This document shows, one piece after another, positions 17,320 through 26,911 of a DNA stretch of 64,000 bases. The translations under genes and the position numbers were made by a program. The stretch comes from a bacterium (lineage in GTDB: Bacteria > Cyanobacteriota > Vampirovibrionia > Obscuribacterales > Obscuribacteraceae): NCBI GenBank assembly GCA_018062085.1, contig JAGOSY010000017.1, positions 1 through 64,000 on the forward strand, given 5' to 3'. Numbering within the stretch: position 1 is the first letter of the stretch; every line of letters starts with the position of its first letter. The notes under the pieces are model-generated. The model saw only the letters and a program-made list of their open reading frames with translations, had not been told where the DNA came from and ran no database searches.

Positions 17320-18813
17320 TTAACGGTTTTGTTTCTTGTTTGCTGAATTCTCTAAGCGATCAAGTTCCAAGATCGATAAAAGATACTGCTCAAGATTTCT
17401 GTCGCCCTTGTCTCGGACCCACGATAGGCGCTCTTTTGCGCTCTTGTAATTGTCTTGACGAGCGAGTTTTGCTCCAAGGTAAAAATTGGCAATGGTGCGC
17501 TCTTGGTCACTTTTAAGGCTCTTGTCGAACTGTTCTAGAGCTTGCTCACCTGCTAAAAATAGAACGATTCTTGCTGCCAAGCTTTTCCCGATTGCGAATT
17601 GTTTGTATCGGCTAATGATAGATGTTGAGTTTTTGTTTTGTCCAAGAGAGTCTTGAGCCAGTGAATACAGTGCTGCGCTGTGCAGCTCAGTGGCACCAAC
17701 CGAGCAGCTATTTGACAACAAAGTCTTAAAACGGGCGCTACTTGTAGACCAGTCTCCGAGGCCCCATTCCAGCAGTCCAAGCTCGTAATTATACTGGGCG
17801 TTGTCTTTGGCTGTTAGGCGCTTATATTGCTCGGCAGCTTTGGCGAATAGTTTTTTTGCCGTATCAGCAGTGATTGTTTTCTCTTGCTCTATTGGTTTGA
17901 CCACAGAGCGATAGATTTGATCGGCCGCTACAAGATCGTCTATTGCTTGCTCAGCATGCTCTTGCTTGATGTTGAGCTGGCCGCGCAGCCTGAGCGCCTC
18001 AGCATTGGTTGGATCTATTGCTAAACTCGCTGCTATATCGGTTTCTGCTGTCTTTTGATCGTTTGCTTTCAACGCTAGAGCGGCTCTATGTACCCTATAG
18101 TCGACTACATTTGGTTGAATAGTGATAGCTCGGTCAACAGCGCGTCTGGCTGAGGGGTAGGCTCCCATTGCCTCCTCTAGAACGGCTAACTTTTCATAGT
18201 TAGTTGAGCGCAGTGGATTTAACTCTATTGCTTTAAGCATGTCGCGATGAGCTGCACGTTTGTTGCCTAGGTCGAGGTAAGTGGCTCCCCTTGCCGCCCA
18301 GACCCAATCTTTTGTTGCGTCTAGTGTTATTGATTGATTGAGGTCCTGAAGTGCGCCTTCAGCCATACCCAAGTTAAGTTTAGTCTCGCCTCGGTGATAG
18401 TAAAGAGCGTCAGTGCGAAAACCACAGAGCCAGGCTTGATTGTAAGACTTGAGCGCTGCTGTCCACTCCGGTTTTGTGCGAAAGGCACTTTTGTAACGAC
18501 TGAGCAGTGAGTACGCCCTGCGGTGATAGGCTAGGCCTTTGATAAAGTGCGCGTGACCGTCTTGCTGATTGCGTGCCAGAATTTTGTCTAGAATTTTAAT
18601 GGCTTGGGTGCATCGTTCGTAGTTTCGACTATTGAGATAGTCAGTTTCAATTTTATCTAGTTCTAAATTTGGCGTTGCCTGTGTAATGATTTTAGTAGGG
18701 TTACTAGGGTTGGCAAAACTTTCACAGATGCTTGTATGAGCGCAGAGTATCAAGCCTAATGCGACAAGAATAGATTTCTTTCGAGTGTTTAGAAACAAAT
18801 TGTTTGCAGGCAT
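17320..18813 (-). CDS. Exported TPR-repeat protein
   Basis: 497 residues. Signal peptide at 12-36 (ILVALGLILCAHTSICESFA). The rest is tetratricopeptide repeats, e.g. ALYYHRGETKLNLGMAEGAL, WVWAARGATYLDLGN and the DPTNAEALRLRGQL block. The C-terminus carries the module SWVRDKGDRNLEQYLL, shared with the other two exported TPR proteins in this window. Its start overlaps the preceding gene by 25 bp, so it is the third gene of a thrB-led operon. Probable periplasmic scaffold; partner unknown. Confidence 0.85.
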   Translation of the reverse strand: MPANNLFLNTRKKSILVALGLILCAHTSICESFANPSNPTKIITQATPNLELDKIETDYLNSRNYERCTQAIKILDKILARNQQDGHAHFIKGLAYHRRAYSLLSRYKSAFRTKPEWTAALKSYNQAWLCGFRTDALYYHRGETKLNLGMAEGALQDLNQSITLDATKDWVWAARGATYLDLGNKRAAHRDMLKAIELNPLRSTNYEKLAVLEEAMGAYPSARRAVDRAITIQPNVVDYRVHRAALALKANDQKTAETDIAASLAIDPTNAEALRLRGQLNIKQEHAEQAIDDLVAADQIYRSVVKPIEQEKTITADTAKKLFAKAAEQYKRLTAKDNAQYNYELGLLEWGLGDWSTSSARFKTLLSNSCSVGATELHSAALYSLAQDSLGQNKNSTSIISRYKQFAIGKSLAARIVLFLAGEQALEQFDKSLKSDQERTIANFYLGAKLARQDNYKSAKERLSWVRDKGDRNLEQYLLSILELDRLENSANKKQNR

Positions 18814-19430
18814 TTACGAAAAATTCCACGGTAAACAATAAAACCACTTGGTTCAAGTTTTTCAGCAGATTTTCCTTCTAAGTAGGCTTCGTGAACGATG
18901 CTGCATTCTTTGTTGCGCGGTAGGAATACACCGATGAATTCGCGCGTTGGCGAGCCGTCTTCTGCTACAAATCTGCCCTCAATCAAGAGAGCGGTCTTGC
19001 CGTTAATTAGCGTAGTAAATGCGTTGGTCAGATTGAAAATTGGAGTCTGTTTAATCTCTGTACTACTCTTGTCGTTGGTAAATTGGTTGTCACCAATAGT
19101 GGAAGAGCCAGCAACTTCTTTCAAGCTTTTGATTTCGGTTGGACTTAACAGTTGGTTGCCCTTGAGGGCTGGCTTACTAGCAAGAATTGTGCAAAAAGCT
19201 TCAGCGCTAGCTTTGCTTAGGGGCTGTCCGCGATAGTACAAATTTAGCTTGATATCTTCGTTGTCTTGCGGCGAGAATGATTCAATTTGGCTGAGATTGT
19301 GCTGATTAGCCAAGGGCTGAGAGTTTACCCAGCCGGTGGGTATGTTAATGTCAATTAGCCGAGGCTGAGCATAGGGGTGCGGTCTTACTTCCATAGGCCT
19401 CTTATGAGTTTCAGTATTGACATAGTCCAA
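18789..19430 (-). CDS. Conserved protein of unknown family (paralogue at 29.7 kb)
   Basis: 213 residues with no recognised fold or signal peptide. It is clearly homologous to the 234-residue protein at 29669-30373: shared blocks are ESFSP, YYRG, QLLSPTEIK, GDNQ, EGRFV, REFIG and YLEG. Both begin with a Pro-rich disordered stretch. Here it sits between homoserine kinase and a TPR protein; the paralogue follows a papain-like protease. Function unknown. Confidence 0.75.
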   Translation of the reverse strand: MDYVNTETHKRPMEVRPHPYAQPRLIDINIPTGWVNSQPLANQHNLSQIESFSPQDNEDIKLNLYYRGQPLSKASAEAFCTILASKPALKGNQLLSPTEIKSLKEVAGSSTIGDNQFTNDKSSTEIKQTPIFNLTNAFTTLINGKTALLIEGRFVAEDGSPTREFIGVFLPRNKECSIVHEAYLEGKSAEKLEPSGFIVYRGIFRKCLQTICF

Positions 19431-19463
19431 TGTTTTTATTCCCTGATGTAAGTATAGCTTTAG

Positions 19464-20570
19464 TCACGCGCGCAAGTTCTGTCTGTACGATGAGGTCAAA
19501 TCGACCATGCCTTGACGATCGCATTGAAGATCGAGAAGTTTATGCGGCTCGCCATGTTTGCTAATCCAGTCAAGAATTGAAGTGTTAATCAATTCTTTGT
19601 GATTTTTATTGCAGATAACTAGCACTGAAGGCCCAGCTCCGCTAAGCACGCAACCAATTACTGGAAGGGCTTTAAGGTGTGCTCGCAGAGATTTTAGGGC
19701 TGGAACAAATGACAGCCTGTAGGCTTCATGCAACCTATCATCGAGTGCTTCTTTCATGGCTTGATCATTTCGGTTAGCCACTGCTGCTAGAAATAGTGCT
19801 AGGTGTTGGAGATTATGGGTGACGTCTTTTTTTGGTAGTTGTTCTGGAATAGCCATTCTCATTGATGGTGTTGTTAGGCTATAACTTGGTACGACGCATA
19901 GAAGGTGCCAGTCGGCTGGCCAGTGCATTTGTTGAACAGAAACTCGATTACTTTGATAGGCTGGAGCAGAAATTACTAAGTCTCCCAATAGACTTGCTGC
20001 CACGCATTCTGGCTGTGCTTCTAGGGCGTTACACTGGTGCAGTAGGTCTGCCTGACTGAGGACGCAATCTTCAATGGCATTGATAGCAAAGAGCGCAGCC
20101 AATATTAGGCTATCACTTACTCCTAGTCCTCGATTTAGTGGCAAATCTGATTCTATCAAGATCTTTATGCGATGGAGGAGCGGTCTGCGAGTGAGGCAGA
20201 CTTTTCTCATGATTGAATAGACGAGATCTCCCACTGACTGGTGATCGCTCGATGTCTTGATGTCACCGCGGAGTTGCACCATAGGTATGGCCATATTCTC
20301 CTGAGGAAGCAGCTCTAAAGTTACTGTGCTATACGCATTGAGGGCCAGAGCGACAGTATCTAATCCTGGTCCGATATTGCAGGTGGTGGCAGGCACTTTT
20401 AGTGTGATCCACTGACTGCGTATTTTTTTTACTCTAGTACGCGTGCTTGCACTGTCTGCAATGGCGCGATTTTGTTGAGTCGTATAAATTTGGGAAGGAA
20501 GCACGGCTTTTATACCTGTATCTCCGGTTCTATGAGGATTAACGCCAAGCTTACTGCTGCGCTCAGCCAA
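19464..20570 (-). CDS. thrB: Homoserine kinase-like GHMP kinase
   Basis: 368 residues. GHMP hallmarks of homoserine kinase: KVPATTCNIGPGLDTVALAL, the phosphate loop LPLNRGLGVSDSLILAA, and the C-terminal GCVLSGAGPSVLVI. The reaction would be ATP-dependent phosphorylation of homoserine in threonine synthesis. The loop normally reads GLGSSAA; here it is GLGVSDS, so activity or specificity may differ. About 55 residues precede the usual start, so the true start may lie inside (for example GTG at residue 24). First gene of a three-gene operon. Confidence 0.8.
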   Translation of the reverse strand: MAERSSKLGVNPHRTGDTGIKAVLPSQIYTTQQNRAIADSASTRTRVKKIRSQWITLKVPATTCNIGPGLDTVALALNAYSTVTLELLPQENMAIPMVQLRGDIKTSSDHQSVGDLVYSIMRKVCLTRRPLLHRIKILIESDLPLNRGLGVSDSLILAALFAINAIEDCVLSQADLLHQCNALEAQPECVAASLLGDLVISAPAYQSNRVSVQQMHWPADWHLLCVVPSYSLTTPSMRMAIPEQLPKKDVTHNLQHLALFLAAVANRNDQAMKEALDDRLHEAYRLSFVPALKSLRAHLKALPVIGCVLSGAGPSVLVICNKNHKELINTSILDWISKHGEPHKLLDLQCDRQGMVDLTSSYRQNLRA

Positions 20571-20577
20571 TCAACAG

Positions 20578-20589
20578 TGACAAAAGTCA
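20578..20589. promoter_or_regulatory. Crp/Fnr-like palindrome TGAC-N4-GTCA
   Basis: GTGACAAAAGTCAT, 8 bp upstream of the annotated thrB ATG. If it activates that gene with the usual geometry the transcript would begin inside the present reading frame, supporting a later thrB start. A second imperfect inverted repeat (GTCAC/GTGAC arms) lies at 20684-20712; the gap otherwise holds nothing I recognise. Confidence 0.45.
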
Positions 20590-20826
20590 TTGTCAGGCGG
20601 AGATTGTATAAGCTTTCACACTATTTGCCTAACTTATGATTACGATAAATGCCGTGAAGATCTCTTAAAAACGGTAATGTACAGCCAAGTCACCACTATC
20701 ATTGTGACTGGCAGCATACTTAATGAAACTGACCTGCACAGAGGGCCGAAGTGATCAAAGCCATGCTTTCGCAAAATAAGTAATAGCGAAAATGGGAGCA
20801 AAAGTTGCGTCACAAGTTGCCCACAT

Positions 20827-22782
20827 CTATAGATTGCGAGAACACTGCCCTATCCTTTGACAGAGCGCTAGTATCCAGCAAAGTATGAAAGAAGCCCCAA
20901 ACAAAACAGATGACCAATTCTCATGAAGGCTAATCGCTGCAACAAGATTAGCTATTAGCAGCGCACAAGAAACAATACTCGTTCTTCGAAGAATTATACT
21001 AACGCGTTTGAGATTCTTATCCTGGAATCTTCCGGCAAGGCTATCCTTGATTGGCGTAGGCTTGCCAGAGACGCCGGAAACTATCACCTGCGAAAGTGTA
21101 TCGTATGTCGGTCTTGTTAGCGCTTGTAGAGCTTTTCTGATTTGCAACTGCCGGCTTCTTTCATTTGTCTCGACGATTGCTGAAATCAACGGCAGATAAA
21201 ACAGCTCCGCGAAATAATAACCAAAGACCCCAAGACCGAGAAGATATCTCAGACTGCTCTTGCCAAATGAAATTTTATTGTGGTTGTAGTCGGTTATTTG
21301 CAAACCCATAAGTAGTTTGCCCGGGGTTCCCTTCAGGGGAGAACTGTCAAAGATTGCCTGGTAAAGCCAATTGACCATAAACAAGTATATAAACAGTGTT
21401 GTCATGACCATCCAGCGCATGGACATTGAGGGATTCAAACTCTCAATGGAGAGCTGCCACAATGGAACTAGATTAAAGGCAAACGATGCGATCTCAAGTA
21501 AGAGAACCGCAAATGACATGGAGACTTGGAAGTTTCTTGCGAATTCGAAAGTTGCAGAGTTCGGGAAGATAAAACTAAGCATTGCAAAGGTCAGAAGGCA
21601 AGAAAAAATGCCAATGATGGAACCATCAATTAAATTAGCCGCTGCACGCCTCCAAACTGGTGCTGCCAAGAAAGTAATCTCTTTCGTCAATTGCGGTCTC
21701 TGACCATTTCGCAGTCGCTCTAGATCCATTCTCAAAGCATCGGCACTTGCATAGCGCTGTTCTTGAGCAATTTCCAAACATTGCATTACTACCAGAGACA
21801 ACTCGTTCGAAATTTCGAGGCTGGGAAATTCAAGACACAAGCTCTTGGGTGTTTCGCTCAGATGTTTGAGAATAATCTTGATTGGATTATCGGCAGGAAA
21901 CGCTGGCTTGCCGGTGAGCATTTCATACATGATGCAACCTAACGAATAGACATCAGAGCGAGCGTCAACTGTCTCGCCCTTGCATTGCTCTGGACTCATA
22001 TAGAGTGGGCTACCAAAGAGCTCACCGGTCTGGGTCAGGTTGTTTGCCTGCTCATTGATTGATGGCATCAACTTAGCTATGCCAAAGTCTACAATCTTGA
22101 CGATGTCGTTGCCGTCAGCGCTCTTGGTGAGCATGATATTGCTTGGTTTGAGATCCCTGTGCACGATACCTTTTGCATGGGCATGTGCTAATGCCTCGCA
22201 AATCTGAGAGGTAATATCCAGAGCTTGAGGTACAGACAAATAGACCTCTCGATGGAGGAGATCTGCAAGGCACTCACCATTTATATAGTCCATGATCAGG
22301 TAGGGCGAATTGTCTTTTGCAGCTCCTGAACCGTAGACGGTTACCAGATTGGCATGCGTCAAACAGGCTGCCGCGTTCGCTTCTTGCTCAAATCGTTTTA
22401 CTGCCAATCGATCATTGGCAAGTTCTTTGCGCAACACCTTAATCGCAAGAGTCTTGTTTATTGCTGTGTCGCGAACTTTCCAGACAGCACCCATACCACC
22501 CTGACCGATAAGGTCCAAAACTTCATACCTTTCGCCCAGGTCTGGTTTGTCTCCGGTATAGCCGGACTCGGTTACACCAGCACTAGTGAGCTGAGCACTA
22601 GTTGTGGAGGTTACAACCTTCAACTGCAGCGGGTTATTGCAACTACAGCGGTTGGCGCCGAATAGAAATGATGTGAAAGAACCTGCCCTAGACTCAGGAG
22701 TAATTGGTTTTTGACACTTGGTGCACTTTTCTGATAAGTACACTTTTTCTTTCTGCTCTTCTTTGAAAACCTTGTCGGACAT
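20827..22782 (-). CDS. Ser/Thr protein kinase, N-terminal zinc motif, C-terminal RDD
   Basis: 651 residues from ATG 22782 (TGGAG 6 nt upstream). Residues 20-48 form a cysteine motif, CTKC ... AGSFTSFLF ... CSC, seen twice more in the kinase at 54.6 kb. Kinase domain about 85-345: GQGGMGAV, AIKVL, HRDLKPSN, DFGIAKL, YMSPEQ, all intact. Residues ~370-575 hold an RDD-type membrane domain (WRRAAANLIDG, then KGTPGKLLMGLQI) with four or five hydrophobic segments, and two more segments lie near the C-terminus. A membrane-anchored signalling kinase; diverges from the response regulator. Confidence 0.9.
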   Translation of the reverse strand: MSDKVFKEEQKEKVYLSEKCTKCQKPITPESRAGSFTSFLFGANRCSCNNPLQLKVVTSTTSAQLTSAGVTESGYTGDKPDLGERYEVLDLIGQGGMGAVWKVRDTAINKTLAIKVLRKELANDRLAVKRFEQEANAAACLTHANLVTVYGSGAAKDNSPYLIMDYINGECLADLLHREVYLSVPQALDITSQICEALAHAHAKGIVHRDLKPSNIMLTKSADGNDIVKIVDFGIAKLMPSINEQANNLTQTGELFGSPLYMSPEQCKGETVDARSDVYSLGCIMYEMLTGKPAFPADNPIKIILKHLSETPKSLCLEFPSLEISNELSLVVMQCLEIAQEQRYASADALRMDLERLRNGQRPQLTKEITFLAAPVWRRAAANLIDGSIIGIFSCLLTFAMLSFIFPNSATFEFARNFQVSMSFAVLLLEIASFAFNLVPLWQLSIESLNPSMSMRWMVMTTLFIYLFMVNWLYQAIFDSSPLKGTPGKLLMGLQITDYNHNKISFGKSSLRYLLGLGVFGYYFAELFYLPLISAIVETNERSRQLQIRKALQALTRPTYDTLSQVIVSGVSGKPTPIKDSLAGRFQDKNLKRVSIILRRTSIVSCALLIANLVAAISLHENWSSVLFGASFILCWILALCQRIGQCSRNL

Positions 22783-22817
22783 ATTCACTCCAGACAACTT
22801 GGTCAGTGTTGCTTATA

Positions 22818-22841
22818 TACCCTTTGGCTTCTTAAAGGGTA
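22818..22841. promoter_or_regulatory. Inverted repeat between divergent kinase and regulator genes
   Basis: TACCCTTT at 22818-22825 and AAAGGGTA at 22834-22841 are exact inverted repeats with an 8-nt spacer, midway between divergent start codons at 22782 and 22909. A candidate operator controlling both, perhaps for the adjacent OmpR-type regulator. Confidence 0.4.
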
Positions 22842-22908
22842 CAATTCAGCAGTCAGGCCTATTGCCGGTTTGGCCTAGCCCTCTGTGACAATAATGTGCG
22901 GGACAGGG

Positions 22909-23604
22909 ATGTCGAAGATATTACTGATAGATGATGATCGTCAGCTTGTTGAGAGCTTGACCATGTTCTTGGAAAGCGAAATGTTCATTACAGAGGCTGT
23001 TTTGACTGGCGAAGATGCTAGAGATCGCCTTCGCCACTACAGCTACGATTTAATTATTCTCGACTGGTCACTGCCTGATATCTCTGGGGTAACTTTGCTC
23101 AAGCAGTTTCGCAAAGAAGGCAAAACTACGCCAGTTCTGATGCTTACCGGTCGAGTCGAAATAGAAGAAAAAGAAGAAGGTTTCGATGCTGGCGCTGATG
23201 ATTATCTGACTAAGCCGTTTTCTACAAGAGAGTTATTGGCGCGCTCACGAGCACTTTTACGTAGATTCTCAGGGGGCACTTCAAATACTTTATCTGTTGA
23301 TAACCTTACCTTAAATACTGCTACACGCGATGTCAGACGAAACGGCAGAAGTATAGAGCTCTTGCCCAAAGAGTTTGCTGTGCTTGAATTTCTGCTGCGT
23401 CACCCCAATCAGGTCTTTACCGGGCAAGCCTTACTCAATCACGTTTGGGCCTCAGAATCGGAGGCCAGTGTCGACGCCGTTAGAACTTGTATGATGCGGT
23501 TGCGCAAAAAGCTGCAACAAGATGACGAAACAACATTAATTCACACTGTTTATGGCGTTGGCTACAAGCTGCAGGCTGGTATGGGCATTGATGGCAGACA
23601 GTAA
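22909..23604 (+). CDS. OmpR-family response regulator
   Basis: 231 residues from ATG 22909. Receiver residues are complete: DDD at 9-11, phospho-acceptor in IILDWSLPD, MLTGR threonine, YLTKPFS lysine. A winged-helix DNA-binding domain follows (ELLPKEFAVLEFLLRHPNQVF ... VDAVRTCMMRLRKKL ... TVYGVGYKL). It is 22 bp upstream of a sensor histidine kinase, so they form a two-component pair. Confidence 0.93.
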   Translation: MSKILLIDDDRQLVESLTMFLESEMFITEAVLTGEDARDRLRHYSYDLIILDWSLPDISGVTLLKQFRKEGKTTPVLMLTGRVEIEEKEEGFDAGADDYLTKPFSTRELLARSRALLRRFSGGTSNTLSVDNLTLNTATRDVRRNGRSIELLPKEFAVLEFLLRHPNQVFTGQALLNHVWASESEASVDAVRTCMMRLRKKLQQDDETTLIHTVYGVGYKLQAGMGIDGRQ

Positions 23605-23626
23605 ATTTCAATCAAGCTGAGGGCTC

Positions 23627-25420
23627 GTGAAATTCAGACTCCCTCTCTCAAGTAAGTTATTGATACTGGTAGCTACACCGGTTTTGCTAAATCTAGGGCT
23701 GCTAGGCACTCTTTCGTACTTGCAAGATGAGGCCGAAAGGGAGGCGTTGCAGGCTGAACACTCAAGAATGGTGCATGAGAGCATTAATCAGCTGACTAAA
23801 GACTTCTGGTCTTTGGTCTCTAACACTCCAGACGATCATTCAAAAGACGTAGCTTATGTCGTTTCTTGTCGACCTACCATTCAGAGTATCAATGATGGTT
23901 ATAACCGTTTGCTCAAGTTATACGCAGACAGTCCAGAAAAGAAAGAGGTAATTACTCGTTCAAAGTCTGCCTGGAAAAATGCGCTGAAGCTTGTTTTTCG
24001 TTTACAGGAAGACCTTCCTCCTGATGTGGAAGATTTGAAAGAACAGCGCAAAGAAACACTAAGGCAATCAAGAAAGCTATTAGATCAATTGATATCGCAA
24101 GAGCTGCTTGATCTCAGTCGCCGTGAGAAAAGCAATGCTGAAGCCAGCCCTGAGAGACAGGCACAGTATAGACAGCGTGTAAGGATATTGCTTTTTCTCG
24201 TTGGTCTAATCACACTTCTATTTAGCTCGATTCTAGCTGCATTTTTAGCGAGAAGTATTAGTTCTAGACTACAGACTATGTATGACAATACTATTCGTCT
24301 TGCTAACAACAAATCACTGAAGCCTGTCTGCCAAGGCGATGATGAAATAGCCAGACTCGATCAAGTTTTTCACGAGATGGCCGATGACTTGCGCGAAGCA
24401 GCAAGAAAGGAGCGTGCCATCGTCGAGGATGCCCGCGACATGATTTGTTCGTTTGATAGTGAGGGCAACTTCGTAAAGGTCAATCCGGCCTGCCTGGAAT
24501 TGCTCGGCTTTTCGCGAGATGAGATGCTGGCAATGCACTTTGTTGATTTGGTTCAATCTGATCAGGCCGGTCGGGCCCTTGAAGCATTTAGTCAAATTGA
24601 AGAAACTGGTAAGTCAGAAAGTATTGAGCTACAACTCAAGCGTAAAGATGGCACCATCATTGAAGCAATTTGGTCTGCTCGCTGGTCTGAGGCTGAAAAA
24701 TCAATGTTTTGCGTGGTGCATGATATTACCGAGCGTAGAATGGCAGAGCGAATTAAACAAGAAGTGATGAATATGATTACCCACGATCTGCGCTCTCCTC
24801 TTACTTCTATAAAAGTCTCGCTCGATATGATCGGTAGTGGAAAAGTCAACCAGCAGCAGGGTGACTACTTGATAAATGTGGCCGCAAGAAACTGCGAGCG
24901 CATGATGAATTTGATGAACGACTTGTTAGATTTAGAGAAGTTCAAAGCCGGGATGATGATTGTGGAAAGTACTAGATTTCCGCTCGCACATGCCTTCCAA
25001 GAAACTGTGCAGCTCATTACCCCTTGGGCTAGAGAATTGGATGTACAACTGCTAGCTAAGCCTACGGCAGCGTTCATAAATGGTGACGAGGACAAGATTA
25101 ACCGAGTGCTCACTAATCTTATATCTAATGCCCTCAAGTTCTCACCAAAGGGCGGACAAATTGAAGTTTCAGCTCGTCCTATTGGTGCTTTTGTTGAGAT
25201 AAGTGTGAGAGACCAAGGGCCGGGAATTCCAGCCGACATGTTAGAGCTAGTTTTTAGTAGCTTCCAGCAAGTCAACTCTGCCGCCAATAAGAGCAAAGGT
25301 GGCACGGGTCTGGGGCTGGCTATATGCAAAGCGATTGTGGAGCTGCATGGCGGTGAAATTTGGGTCGAAAGTGAGCATGGCAAAGGTAGCAACTTTAAGT
25401 TCACGTTACCGAGCTCTTAG
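23627..25420 (+). CDS. PAS-domain sensor histidine kinase
   Basis: 597 residues, GTG start. Transmembrane segments at about 10-31 and 185-207 flank a ~150-residue helical sensor region; then HAMP-like linker, PAS (about 262-372: DMICSFDSEGNFVKVNPACL), HisKA with MITHDLRSPLTSIK, and HATPase with NLISNALKFSP, DQGPGIPAD and GGTGLGLAICK. All catalytic boxes are intact. Partner of the OmpR-type regulator just upstream. The orphan kinase at 27.7-29.6 kb is a close paralogue. Confidence 0.93.
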   Translation: MKFRLPLSSKLLILVATPVLLNLGLLGTLSYLQDEAEREALQAEHSRMVHESINQLTKDFWSLVSNTPDDHSKDVAYVVSCRPTIQSINDGYNRLLKLYADSPEKKEVITRSKSAWKNALKLVFRLQEDLPPDVEDLKEQRKETLRQSRKLLDQLISQELLDLSRREKSNAEASPERQAQYRQRVRILLFLVGLITLLFSSILAAFLARSISSRLQTMYDNTIRLANNKSLKPVCQGDDEIARLDQVFHEMADDLREAARKERAIVEDARDMICSFDSEGNFVKVNPACLELLGFSRDEMLAMHFVDLVQSDQAGRALEAFSQIEETGKSESIELQLKRKDGTIIEAIWSARWSEAEKSMFCVVHDITERRMAERIKQEVMNMITHDLRSPLTSIKVSLDMIGSGKVNQQQGDYLINVAARNCERMMNLMNDLLDLEKFKAGMMIVESTRFPLAHAFQETVQLITPWARELDVQLLAKPTAAFINGDEDKINRVLTNLISNALKFSPKGGQIEVSARPIGAFVEISVRDQGPGIPADMLELVFSSFQQVNSAANKSKGGTGLGLAICKAIVELHGGEIWVESEHGKGSNFKFTLPSS

Positions 25421-25433
25421 CATTTACCGATAC

Positions 25434-26816
25434 TTATTTTCGCAATGCCAGAGCTAGAAAATACTCATCCATCTGAGTGTCGCCCTGTTTTTCCAACCAG
25501 TCAAAGTGTTTCTCTGCTTCAACTTTTTTGCCCTTGCTCAACAGGTCGAGCCCCACATAGCAATGAGCCGGAGTAGCGAAATCATTTCTTTTAATAGAAG
25601 CGAACAGTTTTTCTTCATTGCAGAGACCAAGTAGATAAAGCACCAGTGGCTTTGGCCAATCTTCTGAGCAGTGCTTGTTAGCCTCTTGCATAATGGCTTG
25701 AGCTTCGGCTTTCTGGCCGGTTCTTTGAAAGGCGCACTGCAAAGCGATTGCACCAAATATGGCACCATGTCCCTTCCACTGAATTAGCTCCAAATACTTT
25801 TTTAAATCGGTTTGAGCTAACTTGGCACGCTTGGCGCACAGAAGCAAAAGCCCTCTATGGTAGTAAGAATCAGCCTGTGCTGGATCCATCTTAATTAGTT
25901 GGTTATAGCCAAGCAACAGCTTGTCTAACTCGCCGGCATTGATAGACGGTTGCTTTCGCACCTTGCTGCGGGCTGCTGGCGGCAGTATCATCGCTTCATG
26001 AATATCCTGCATAGCTTGCTCAAAATCACCAAGGTTTGCCGCCAACATTCCTCTGGCGTGTAGCACTGATTTGTTCTCTGGTTTCAGTTTTAGGTAGGCA
26101 TCGAAATCGCGGAGTGCTCCAGTTGTATCTTGTACTTTCATGAGAATAGCTGCTCGACCATAGTAGAGATCTGCCAGGCCTGGCGCATAGGCTATGGCTT
26201 TGTCGTATTCAGTCAAGGCCAATCGGTAACGCCCTTCGCTGTAGTAAAGGTCGCCTTGCAATTGCCTTGCTCTTGCATCATGAGAGTTAATGGCAATTGC
26301 TTTTTTTAGGTCAATCTGGGCTTGCTCGACTTGACCGATCTTGAAATAGACAATTGCCCTCTGGCTATAAGGAAAGCTGTATCTTTCTTTGCTCAATTCA
26401 ATCGCTTTAGTATATGAAGCAAGGGCTTCCTTTGTCCGACCCAGAGCAAAAAGAGCGGAGCCCATGGTGCTGTAAGGGCCGACAAATTCAGGGCAGATTT
26501 TTATGGCTATGGCTGAATCTTGCAAAGATGCTTTGAGATCACCTTGATCGAGAGCGGCTATAGCTCTCATATTATGCAAGTCGGCATCACCTGGATAATA
26601 CTTGAGAGCTTGATTGGCTACAATTCGACCTTCTTTAAGCCGGCCTTGGCCCCAGAGAGACTTGAATTGCTTGCGATAAGTTTCAATTGGATAGGCCTGT
26701 CCGGCCCCCTGAGCCAAGGCTGGAGCAGTGGTTAAGACGGTGGCAGCAATGAGTAGCAGACTCAAGTAATAATCGTGCCGGTAAGTCACCGTGAAGAATT
26801 TTGTTCGATTATGCAT
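25434..26816 (-). CDS. Exported TPR-repeat protein
   Basis: 460 residues. Signal peptide about 15-36 (LSLLLIAATVLTTAPALAQG). At least eight tetratricopeptide repeats follow (for example PYSTMGSALFALGRTKEAL and ADLYYGRAAILMKVQDTTGAL). It ends with DWLEKQGDTQMDEYFLALAL, the C-terminal module common to the three exported TPR proteins here. Converges with the histidine kinase gene 13 bp away. Confidence 0.85.
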   Translation of the reverse strand: MHNRTKFFTVTYRHDYYLSLLLIAATVLTTAPALAQGAGQAYPIETYRKQFKSLWGQGRLKEGRIVANQALKYYPGDADLHNMRAIAALDQGDLKASLQDSAIAIKICPEFVGPYSTMGSALFALGRTKEALASYTKAIELSKERYSFPYSQRAIVYFKIGQVEQAQIDLKKAIAINSHDARARQLQGDLYYSEGRYRLALTEYDKAIAYAPGLADLYYGRAAILMKVQDTTGALRDFDAYLKLKPENKSVLHARGMLAANLGDFEQAMQDIHEAMILPPAARSKVRKQPSINAGELDKLLLGYNQLIKMDPAQADSYYHRGLLLLCAKRAKLAQTDLKKYLELIQWKGHGAIFGAIALQCAFQRTGQKAEAQAIMQEANKHCSEDWPKPLVLYLLGLCNEEKLFASIKRNDFATPAHCYVGLDLLSKGKKVEAEKHFDWLEKQGDTQMDEYFLALALRK

Positions 26817-26911
26817 AGGCGGGGCGGGCTTTTCCGTTTCTCATGTTCAGAGAGAGTGTGGTATTTTTCATTTGTACATATGCCCACCTTTTCTCTAGAT
26901 CTCTGCTCTTC

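Noticed and set aside
24865..25404. 179-residue minus-strand open frame
   Set aside because: Antisense to the HisKA/HATPase domains of the histidine kinase; no protein-like features.
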